From assembly GCA_002423245.1 (NCBI GenBank), contig DIVD01000032.1:26705-33148 (forward strand): 6,444 nt of DNA. Reading direction: 5' to 3'. Shown one piece after another: positions 1 through 5,240 of the stretch (position 1 is its first letter; every line of letters begins with the position of its first letter). The translations under genes were made by a program, and so were the position numbers. The notes under the pieces are model-generated. The model was not told the DNA's origin, did no database searches, and saw only the letters and a program-made list of their open reading frames with translations. The stretch comes from Rhodobacteraceae bacterium UBA6141. GTDB taxonomy: Bacteria; Pseudomonadota; Alphaproteobacteria; Rhodobacterales; Rhodobacteraceae.

Positions 1-255
1 ACCAAGATCGAACTGCTGCATCCGCTGGGCAAAAACTCTCCGATCCGCGGCTTTCTGGAAAAGAACCCGGCGGGCGGCATCCATCATCTGTGCTATGAGG
101 TGGATGACATCCTGGCCGCGCGGGACCGCCTGCAGGCCGCGGGCGCCCGGGTGCTGGGCTCGGGCGAGCCGAAGATCGGGGCGCATGGCAAGCCGGTGCT
201 GTTCCTGCATCCCAAGGATTTCAACGGTTGCCTCGTGGAACTGGAACAGGTCTGA
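1..255 (+). CDS. mce: Methylmalonyl-CoA epimerase, C-terminal part (5' end outside window)
   Basis: The last 84 codons are visible, read in frame from base 1 to a TGA at 253-255. The product interconverts (R)- and (S)-methylmalonyl-CoA in the cytoplasm, linking propionyl-CoA carboxylase to methylmalonyl-CoA mutase. It belongs to the VOC (glyoxalase-like) fold. Family motifs seen: an ELLHPLG strand, a GGIHHLCYEVDDI stretch whose histidine (visible residue 28 or 29) is the expected metal ligand, a GAHGKPVLFLHPK segment, and a closing LVELEQV whose first glutamate (visible residue 80) is the expected last metal ligand. The C-terminus ends where the family normally ends, so only the N-terminal half is missing. 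The DUF1467 gene starts 3 bases after the stop, which suggests a shared transcript. Base composition is that of the high-GC core. Confidence 0.93.
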   Translation, partial: TKIELLHPLGKNSPIRGFLEKNPAGGIHHLCYEVDDILAARDRLQAAGARVLGSGEPKIGAHGKPVLFLHPKDFNGCLVELEQV

Positions 256-258
256 GCC

Positions 259-567
259 ATGTCGATCACCTCTGCCGCCGTGCTGTTTGCCGTCATCTGG
301 TTCCTGACCTTCTTCGTGGTGCTGCCGATCCGCTTCCAGAGCCAGGCAGAGGCCGGGGAGGTGGTGCCGGGCACGCCCGCCTCGGCCCCCTCGACCGAGA
401 TGGTGGGGCGCAAGGCGAAGATCACCACGCTGATCGCGCTGGGGCTGTGGTGCGTGATCGCCGGGGTGATCGTGTCGGGCTGGATCACGGTGCAGGATTT
501 CGACTGGTTTCGCCGGATGGGGCCGGGAGGCGGCTGGTACGGCGCGCCGCCCGCCGGCGGGAACTGA
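259..567 (+). CDS. DUF1467 family small inner-membrane protein
   Basis: This encodes a 102-residue protein of unknown function from the DUF1467 family, common in alphaproteobacteria. Two hydrophobic helices are visible, at about residues 5-22 and 55-75. The family signature follows the first helix: VLPIRFQSQAEAGEVVPGTP, then a proline/alanine loop and a basic RKAKITT run before helix 2. The tail is rich in glycine and proline. The ATG lies 3 bases after the epimerase stop with only a weak AGG (248-250) upstream, so translational coupling to the epimerase is likely. Family membership is firm; the cellular role is unknown. Co-location with the epimerase is, from memory, common in Rhodobacter relatives, but does not by itself show a role in propionate metabolism. 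Confidence 0.9.
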   Translation: MSITSAAVLFAVIWFLTFFVVLPIRFQSQAEAGEVVPGTPASAPSTEMVGRKAKITTLIALGLWCVIAGVIVSGWITVQDFDWFRRMGPGGGWYGAPPAGGN

Positions 568-609
568 CTGCCGGCGGGACCTGACCGGGGCCGGGTTCAT
601 CCGGCGGGT

Positions 610-626
610 GCCGCCCGCCCGGCGGC
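610..626. terminator. GC hairpin in convergent intergenic gap (candidate)
   Basis: GCCGCC (610-615) pairs with GGCGGC (621-626) around a 5-base loop, and T609-A627 can extend it. It lies 43 bases after the DUF1467 stop. No T-run follows, so an intrinsic terminator is only possible, not shown. Confidence 0.3.
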
Positions 627-654
627 ATGTCGCGCACAAGCGGGCAGCGGTCTT

Positions 655-671
655 GCGCCTCCGGGAGGCGC
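655..671. terminator. Perfect 7-bp hairpin between convergent genes (candidate bidirectional terminator)
   Basis: GCGCCTC (655-661) pairs with GAGGCGC (665-671) around a 3-base loop. The hairpin lies in the 146-base gap between the plus-strand DUF1467 gene and the minus-strand EI24-like gene, where a terminator serving both directions would be expected. Neither side has a T-run, which is common in very GC-rich genomes but leaves the call uncertain. Confidence 0.4.
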
Positions 672-682
672 GGGAACCGGGG

Positions 683-722
683 CACGGCGGAACAGGGTCA
701 CGGCGGAACCGGGTCACGGCGG
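683..722. repeat. 16-bp tandem repeat, about 2.5 copies
   Basis: CACGGCGG recurs at 683, 699 and 715, an exact 16-base period. The first two full units, CACGGCGGAACAGGGT and CACGGCGGAACCGGGT, differ at one position. The third, partial copy overlaps the stop and last codons of the minus-strand EI24-like gene. The array probably arose by slippage; no function is apparent. Confidence 0.6.
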
Positions 723-1427
723 CCGCGAGGCCCGCGCCTCGGCCGCGCGCGCCTTGTGGAACAGATGCGTGAAGGTGGCGGCCCCCAGCAGCGGCACGAA
801 GAGGTTCACCACCGGGATCGACAGCGGCACCGCCATCAGCACGCCCGCCAGCCAGATCCGCCCGGCCTGGCGCCGGCGCATTGCCGCCGCGCCCTGCCGG
901 CCGAGGCGGCGCATGGCGACGAGGGTGAAATACTCCCGCCCCAGCAGATAGCCGTTCACCGCCCAGAACAGCACCGGCGCCAGCGGGCCGACGAAGCCGT
1001 AGGCCAGCAGCGCCAGCAGGTTGACCGCGACCAGCACGCCAAAGAAGTTCACGGCGTCGATCAGCCCGTCGAGAAATCCCGTGCCGGCGGCGGGGGGCAG
1101 GGCCGGATAGTGCCGCGCCTCCACCGCCTCGGCCACATCGTCGAGGAACAGCCCGGTGAAGGCCGAGGCGACCGGCACCATCAGGAACACCGAAAGCCCG
1201 ATCATCAGCAGGACCGAACCCCAGGACAGCAGGTCGTCGATCCAGCGCACCTCTCCCAGCAGCGGGAGGGTGAGGCTGTCCGGGGTCAGCCAGCCGATCA
1301 GCAGGACGAAGCCGGCGTAGAGCCCGCACAGCAGCGCCAGCGTCAGCCCGAGGCCAAGCAGCAGCACCCGCAGGAAACGCCGGTCGGTCATCTGGCCGAG
1401 CGCGGCGGCAAAGCTGGTCAGGATCAT
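714..1427 (-). CDS. EI24 domain / CysZ-like integral membrane protein
   Basis: This encodes a 237-residue polytopic inner-membrane protein of the EI24/CysZ superfamily (former DUF540). Hydrophobic segments lie at about residues 19-46, 68-92, 122-162 (probably two helices) and 190-223. Two diagnostic family motifs are present: NGYLLGREYFTLVAMRRL (158-175) and a C-terminal PVVNLFVPLLGAATFTHLFH (205-224). CysZ of enterobacteria is a sulfate permease. Alphaproteobacterial members are often annotated as sulfate transporter family, but nothing here links this copy to sulfur metabolism, so no gene symbol is given. The ATG overlaps the nitroreductase stop in an ATGA (1427-1424), and no strong ribosome binding site precedes it, so translation is probably coupled to the upstream gene. 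Length is normal for the alphaproteobacterial family. Confidence 0.9.
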   Translation of the reverse strand: MILTSFAAALGQMTDRRFLRVLLLGLGLTLALLCGLYAGFVLLIGWLTPDSLTLPLLGEVRWIDDLLSWGSVLLMIGLSVFLMVPVASAFTGLFLDDVAEAVEARHYPALPPAAGTGFLDGLIDAVNFFGVLVAVNLLALLAYGFVGPLAPVLFWAVNGYLLGREYFTLVAMRRLGRQGAAAMRRRQAGRIWLAGVLMAVPLSIPVVNLFVPLLGAATFTHLFHKARAAEARASRPP

Positions 1428-2002
1428 TCGGCGGCCCAGGTGACGGTGGCGGCAAGGTCGGGGCGGGGCCGGTCGGGCGGGGCCAGGGTTTCGCGGCCGA
1501 TATGGACAAAGCCCGCGATGCGCTCGCCGGGCGCGAGGCCAAGGCCGCCTTGCAGGAAGGCCGCGTCATAGGCGGGCCAGCCGGTCAGCCAGCACGCGCC
1601 CCATCCCGCCGCAAGCGCGGCATTCAGCAGGCTGAGGCAGACGCAGCCGGCCGAAAGCGCCTGCTCCCAGGCCGGAACCTTGTCGGTGGGGCGGGGCACC
1701 GCGACGACCGCGACGCAAAGCGGGCTTTCGGCGAACTGCGAGGCGCCCTTGGCCGTCTCTTCGGCCGGCTTGCCCGAGGCCGCGCCCAGATCCCCCGCGA
1801 GCGCCGCCAGCCGTGCCAGCGCCGCGCCCTCCAGCACGATCAGCCGCCACGGCTCGAGCTTGCCATGATCGGGCACCCGAAGCGCGGCGGTGAGGAGCGG
1901 GGTCAGCGCCTCGCGGTCCGGCCCCGGCGCGGCGAGCGTCTTCGCGGGGCGGGAGCGGCGGGTCAGGAGGAACTCCAGCGCGGCGGGGGAGGGGGCGGGC
2001 AT
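1424..2002 (-). CDS. YdjA-like FMN nitroreductase (own start, or C-terminal domain of an HDAC fusion)
   Basis: The 192 residues from the ATG at 2002 match a complete single-domain nitroreductase, an FMN-dependent NAD(P)H oxidoreductase of the YdjA/TdsD type that usually works as a dimer. The N-terminal LLTRRSRPAKTL holds the FMN-phosphate-binding RRS (15-17). PDHGKLEPWR (44-53) is the typical YdjA signature, and WGACWLTGWPAYD and GFVHIGRE near the C-terminus fit the flavin-binding part of the fold. The physiological substrate is unknown. A GGAG lies 6 bases before this ATG and the conserved family N-terminus begins exactly here, so independent initiation is plausible. However, the upstream HDAC frame enters this gene with no stop codon, so a fusion is equally possible. 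The stop overlaps the EI24-like start. Confidence 0.85.
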   Translation of the reverse strand: MPAPSPAALEFLLTRRSRPAKTLAAPGPDREALTPLLTAALRVPDHGKLEPWRLIVLEGAALARLAALAGDLGAASGKPAEETAKGASQFAESPLCVAVVAVPRPTDKVPAWEQALSAGCVCLSLLNAALAAGWGACWLTGWPAYDAAFLQGGLGLAPGERIAGFVHIGRETLAPPDRPRPDLAATVTWAAE

Positions 2003-3121
2003 CGGCGTCTCCGGGTCTTGCAGGAACAGGGCGGCCAGCGCGTCGATCTGCGCGCTGGCAAAGGCGCGCGCGGCGGGGCCGGGCTGGCGGGCGGCGAGGG
2101 TCTCGGCCAGCGGGTCGGGGGCGCGGATCGCGCTGCCCGAAAGCTCCTCGATCACCGCATGGCCGCAGAAGGGCACATGCACCTCGGAATAGCCGCCCTC
2201 ATGCACCAGCACCAGTCGCCCGCCGCACAGCGCGCCCGCCGCGGCCCTGGCCATCCGCGTCAGGTCGCGGAACGTCTCGGCGGTCGCAAGCATCCGGCCA
2301 AGCGGATCGACGCCCGAGGCATCATAGCCGCAGGCGACCACGATCGCCTCGGGCCGGAAGCGCGCCAGCAGCGGCAGCACGATGCGGTCCATCACCTGCA
2401 CATAGCTGTCATGCCCCGCGCCCGGCGGCAGCGGCAGGTTGACGTTGAAGCCATGTCCGCGCCCGGCCCCGCGCGCCATCGCATCGCCGGTATCCAGCGG
2501 ATAGTTGCGTTCCTGATGGATCGAGATGGTCAGAACCTCGGGATCCTCCCAGAAGATCGCTTCCGTGCCATTGCCGTGATGCACGTCCCAGTCGATCACC
2601 GCGATGCGGCGGGCGAGCCCCTCGGCCTGCACCGCGCGGATGGCGACGGCGATGTTGTTCAGAAGGCAAAAGCCGTTGGGAAAATCGGGCAGCGCATGAT
2701 GCCCCGGCGGGCGGCACAGGGCATAGGCGTTCGGCGCCTCGCCCTTCAGCACCGCCCTGAGCGCGCCGGTGGCAAGCCCGGCCGACAGCGCCGCCAGTTC
2801 ATACCCGCCCCGGCCAAAGGGGGTGCGCAGGCCAAGCTCGCCGCCGCCCGCGTCGGAGGCGGCCTTGAACGCATCGAGGTAGCCGGCGGGATGGACGCGC
2901 AGCAACTCCTCGCGGCTGGCCTCGGGCGCCGATCGCACGGCAAGCTCCCGCAGCAGGCCGGTGACGTCCATGAGGTTCCGCATCCGCCGCTTCGCCTCGG
3001 GGCTTTCCGGCAGCCCGCCCCCCGGCTGCACCAGCCCGCCCGTCGGCAGCGTGAAGGCATAGTTGCCGCCCCCGTGCCAGAAGCAGCGCTCGTCGGTGAA
3101 AAAGGCGGTGCGTGCGGGCAT
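1424..3121 (-). CDS. Class II HDAC-like amidohydrolase, in frame with the nitroreductase (565 aa if fused)
   Basis: Residues 1-373 form a complete zinc-dependent deacetylase of the bacterial class II HDAC-like type, related to the HDAH/acetylpolyamine amidohydrolase group. Such enzymes hydrolyse acetyl-amide bonds in the cytoplasm; the natural substrate is unknown. Motifs seen: RPPGHH (H141, H142), IDWDVHHGNGTE with zinc ligands D179 and H181, ACGYDASG with zinc ligand D267, and HEGGY with catalytic Y311. This matches, offset by one, the ligand set I recall for strain FB188 HDAH (369 aa). The start is the ATG at 3121, where the family N-terminus begins and a GGAGG (3132-3128) sits 6 bases upstream. 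The domain is full length by about residue 370, where a stop would be expected. Instead the frame runs on as LQDPETP into the nitroreductase methionine (residue 374). Upstream the same frame is also open into a DUF6361 remnant, which I regard as accidental. Confidence 0.88.
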   Translation of the reverse strand: MPARTAFFTDERCFWHGGGNYAFTLPTGGLVQPGGGLPESPEAKRRMRNLMDVTGLLRELAVRSAPEASREELLRVHPAGYLDAFKAASDAGGGELGLRTPFGRGGYELAALSAGLATGALRAVLKGEAPNAYALCRPPGHHALPDFPNGFCLLNNIAVAIRAVQAEGLARRIAVIDWDVHHGNGTEAIFWEDPEVLTISIHQERNYPLDTGDAMARGAGRGHGFNVNLPLPPGAGHDSYVQVMDRIVLPLLARFRPEAIVVACGYDASGVDPLGRMLATAETFRDLTRMARAAAGALCGGRLVLVHEGGYSEVHVPFCGHAVIEELSGSAIRAPDPLAETLAARQPGPAARAFASAQIDALAALFLQDPETPMPAPSPAALEFLLTRRSRPAKTLAAPGPDREALTPLLTAALRVPDHGKLEPWRLIVLEGAALARLAALAGDLGAASGKPAEETAKGASQFAESPLCVAVVAVPRPTDKVPAWEQALSAGCVCLSLLNAALAAGWGACWLTGWPAYDAAFLQGGLGLAPGERIAGFVHIGRETLAPPDRPRPDLAATVTWAAE

Positions 3122-3232
3122 CTTCGGCCTCCGGGGCGGCTGGTCGACATCTGGCGCGGAGCCTAGCCTTGGGCTACCCCGGTGACCAGATGCGAAGGGA
3201 GGATGGCGATGACGGATGGGCGTCAAGGGGAG
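3122..3232 (-). promoter_or_regulatory. HDAC leader with Shine-Dalgarno; left border of the accessory region
   Basis: The stretch holds the HDAC ribosome binding site GGAGG (3132-3128) and no recognisable protein family. It is open in the DUF6361/HDAC frame, but its translation (SGHRGSPRLGSAPDVDQPPR and neighbours) looks like non-coding GC-rich sequence. A weak promoter candidate on the minus strand is TGGTCA (3188-3183), 17 bases, then TAGGCT (3165-3160); it matches the sigma-70 consensus poorly. The native HDAC promoter should lie here if the sequence is ancestral. Confidence 0.35.
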
Positions 3233-4330
3233 CCGCGCGCGGGGCCCCTTTCGGGCTTCGGCCGCCTCATAGACCTCGAAAAGCGGTCGGGGATCAGTCG
3301 GCTTCGAAGCGATCCAATCCTTCGTCGCCGCTACGACGGCGCGCAACTTCGACGGCAGTACGCCAATGTCTGCCTCAAGCGCGTCGACATCGAGTTTGGC
3401 CGCGACGGCGCCGTATTCGGCAACGGTCGAGGCGAGGTGATCGCGATGTCGGGTTGAAGTCTCCCGTTTGTCGTAGGCCTCGACGATATGTTCGAGGAGA
3501 GCGTCATAGATGACGCGCCCCACGCCAGCCAGATCGGCCGCCTGATGCGCACGCGCCAGCGGCGCCCGGTCGGGACCGGCGATGGCACGGGTTTCATCGG
3601 CCCACATTCCCGGCGGTGATGCGGCCTCAGTCCGAACATGGCGCGCGAGCAAGGAAAGCTCATGACCTCCGCTGCCGCGCAATTGCGCAAGGCGCTCGCG
3701 AAGAAATGTGGCCTCCGCGGCCGCCAACCGGAGAGTGATCGATCCATCGCGCCAGCCAGCCGGGCGCTTGGGTAGCGGAACGAACGGCAGATCGAAGCCG
3801 AGGAGGGGCTGTCCGTCATCGTCAGTCGCGACGCTCACGCTCTTCAGCAGCCTATGCGCGTGCGCCCGAGAAATCGTCCGCCCGCCAAGACGCGGGCGCA
3901 GGATTCCCCACACCGCGAGAGCATTCCAATAAACGGTCGATGGCGGCTGACTGGAAGGCTTGGGAAAAACACGACTGCCAATCACCTGGGATTCGCCGGC
4001 ATCCCGAAGCCGCCCTGCCAGCACCCTTTCGCGTTCGCGTAGTGCACGCTCAGCAGCTGGTCCCGTCAAACCCGCGAGATCCTCGAATAACCAAGGCACG
4101 AAGATCGCGTAGCGCGCCCGAGTGTGCAGGACGGACGTGCCTGGGAAGAAGTGATCCGCGTATGGCTGATGGATAGTCAGAAAGCCGATCTCGTCGCGCA
4201 CGCCCATGGGTTCTACGTCCATTTGCGCCTTGGCGCGGGCCAGCGACTCGCGGGAAAGATGGGTCCATCCCAAGGATGGCTCGACGAGCGCCGCGCGCTG
4301 CACCTGCGGTGATCTCATGGGCCGAGACAC
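3122..4330 (-). CDS. DUF6361 family protein, C-terminus lost, frame runs on into HDAC
   Basis: This is a member of DUF6361, a family without known function; I recall members in defence-rich and plasmid regions. From the GTG at 4330, residues 17-145 match the family's conserved N-terminal block: EPSLGWTHLSRES, VRDEIGFLTIHQPYADHFFPGTS (43-65), HTRARYAIFVPWLFEDL (69-85), and the STVYWNALAVWGIL strand. The rest is largely helical and charged, ending in PRPLFEVYEAAEARKGPRARL (347-367). After that the translation loses family character, so perhaps 30-100 C-terminal residues are missing and the border is near 3235-3230. The GTG start is chosen because GGAGG (4342-4338) lies 7 bases upstream. The longer frame to the ATG at 4438 only overlaps the DUF4143 gene antisense to nothing and lacks family similarity. 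With no stop before 3121, any product would be a DUF6361-HDAC-nitroreductase chimera of about 968 residues. It is probably a decaying gene. Confidence 0.72.
3196..3235 (+). other. Possible 5' stub of a gene divergent from HDAC
   Basis: On the plus strand AGGGAGG (3196-3202) sits 6 bases before ATG (3209-3211), an excellent start signal. It opens MTDGRQGEP and then runs into sequence that codes for DUF6361 on the other strand. The open frame continues to 3457, but past about 3235 it is only an antisense shadow. I infer, weakly, that a core gene once started here and was cut by the arrival of the accessory DNA. Chance occurrence in purine-rich sequence is a fair alternative. Confidence 0.25.
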
Positions 4331-4334
4331 CGGG

Positions 4335-4583
4335 TCACCTCCAGAGAGACGAGAGGGGCGCCGCTGCCAACCGATCGCCAAACGGCACGACGTCCGTGCT
4401 GTCGTAGAGGACCACGCCAAACGCGAAGCGGTCCCCACAAGCCTCTGCCAATGCTCGCAAGCCCGAGAAGTCGCTGGCCTTGACCGTTGCGCTCGCCTTC
4501 ACCTCGATGGCGGCAATCATACCGTCATCGCGCTCGAGCACAATGTCGACCTCGCGCATGTCCCGATCGCGGAAATGATGTGG
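4335..4583 (-). pseudogene. 3' fragment of an AAA ATPase / DUF4143 protein
   Basis: About 80 C-terminal residues of a DUF4143 protein are recognisable: HHFRDRDMREVDIVLERDDG, then IAAIEVKASATVKASDFSGL, then ALAEACGDRFAFGVVLYDS and a final VPFGDRL...LSSLWR. This C-terminal part carries a PD-(D/E)XK-like D...ExK pattern (EVD, then IEVK). Full-length proteins have about 400 residues, with an N-terminal AAA ATPase (Walker A/B) that is absent here. The open frame extends to 4646, but the 20 residues before the conserved block (MPRVDGTVDA and on) are antisense to the strawberry-notch fragment and have no family character. The break is therefore at about 4577-4596. The TGA stop (4337-4335) directly follows the GGAGG that serves the DUF6361 gene, so these two genes were adjacent and translationally linked before the truncation. 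Confidence 0.8.
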
Positions 4584-4589
4584 CGTCAG

Positions 4590-5030
4590 GAGCGCGGGCG
4601 CGTCGTGTTCACCGCGAGCATCGACGGTGCCGTCTACGCGAGGCACGGCACGGCCATTGAGACGCGGCTCACCGTGTTCGACAAGCTGCCAGCAGACGAT
4701 CCGGCCCGGTTTCCCGCGTCACAGGGCCAAGCACCCGACACGCAGACGCTAATGGGCTGGGTCACGGAACACGTTCCCCACGGCTCAAACTGGCGGGTTC
4801 CGTTGCCCTGCCGGCGCCGTCGGCGATGGCGCCGAAGCGGGTTGCCCGTCCGATTGCGCGCGGCCTCGCGAACGCACCGCAGATGTCATCACTCGAGGAG
4901 CCGGGTTATCTGGACCTCTCCTATGAAACCCTCGACTGGAAGCCGTCCGAAGATGGCCGGCTGACCGACGCCATCTACGAGGAATACAGACTTCAGACGA
5001 TCCGCATTCCCGGCTCTCAGGCCCAGCCGG
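4590..5030 (+). pseudogene. Frameshifted internal fragment of a strawberry-notch methylase/helicase gene
   Basis: Two plus-strand frames together give a recognisable internal piece of the large (about 1,400-residue) strawberry-notch family proteins of alphaproteobacterial plasmids and integrative elements, which join an N-terminal methylase-like domain to a helicase. The first frame gives GRVVFTASIDGAVYARHG, then ETRLTVFDKLPADDPARFPA and GWVTEHVP (about 4596-4778). The second gives PRLKLAGSVALPAP (from 4778), then YLDLSYETLDWKPSEDGRLT and LQTIRIPGSQAQP (to about 5029). Inserting one base in the C-run at 4776-4779 restores HVPPRL, as in the family, so a single-base deletion inactivated the gene. 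The start, the methylase motifs and the whole helicase are absent. After 5029 the frame runs to a stop at 5108-5110 with no family similarity. Recognition is from memory of family sequences. Confidence 0.75.
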
Positions 5031-5240
5031 TCAGCCCAAATCGGGTCTCACGTCAATCAGCCCAACGACCTTCCCCCAAACCGTTGGAAAGCCGTGAAGC
5101 GATGGGGTGAATGCCCCCTCAGTTCAGATCCCTTCGCCGCCGTGGAGGCCAAAAGTGCCACCTGTCGATTGAACTTCCGATTTGATCCAAGGCGTGATCT
5201 GTTGCGCTTCATATGTCAGCATTGAGAAGAGAGTGTTGGG
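5031..5240. other. Junction and upstream region of the JmjC-type gene
   Basis: This 210-base stretch has no gene I can support. It holds the meaningless tail of the strawberry-notch frame (stop 5108-5110) and a 9-base direct repeat TCAGCCCAA at 5031-5039 and 5057-5065. Before the JmjC-type start there is a purine-rich GAGAAGAGAG (5224-5233) that can act as a ribosome binding site 7 bases from the ATG. Possible -35 elements (TTGAAC 5169-5174, TTGATC 5182-5187) have no well-spaced -10 partner, so no promoter is called. Confidence 0.4.

Noticed and set aside
627..1571. Plus-strand open frame of 314 codons, very rich in R, Q, H and G
   Set aside because: It is antisense to the EI24-like membrane protein; the low-complexity, polar translation is the complement of hydrophobic codons.
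1502..3166. Long plus-strand open frame of 554 codons
   Set aside because: It is antisense to the HDAC and nitroreductase genes, whose motifs are clear. The translation is Arg/Gly/Ala/His-rich with no family features, typical of a GC-rich shadow.
4331..4438. N-terminal extension of the DUF6361 frame to the ATG at 4438
   Set aside because: It overlaps the DUF4143 coding region in another frame of the same strand, reads as Ser/Arg-rich noise and has no ribosome binding site, whereas the GTG at 4330 has GGAGG at good spacing.
5169..5215. Possible sigma-70 promoter before the JmjC-type gene (TTGAAC or TTGATC with CATATG)
   Set aside because: Spacing between the -35-like and -10-like hexamers is not near 17 bases for any pairing and the -10 match is poor.
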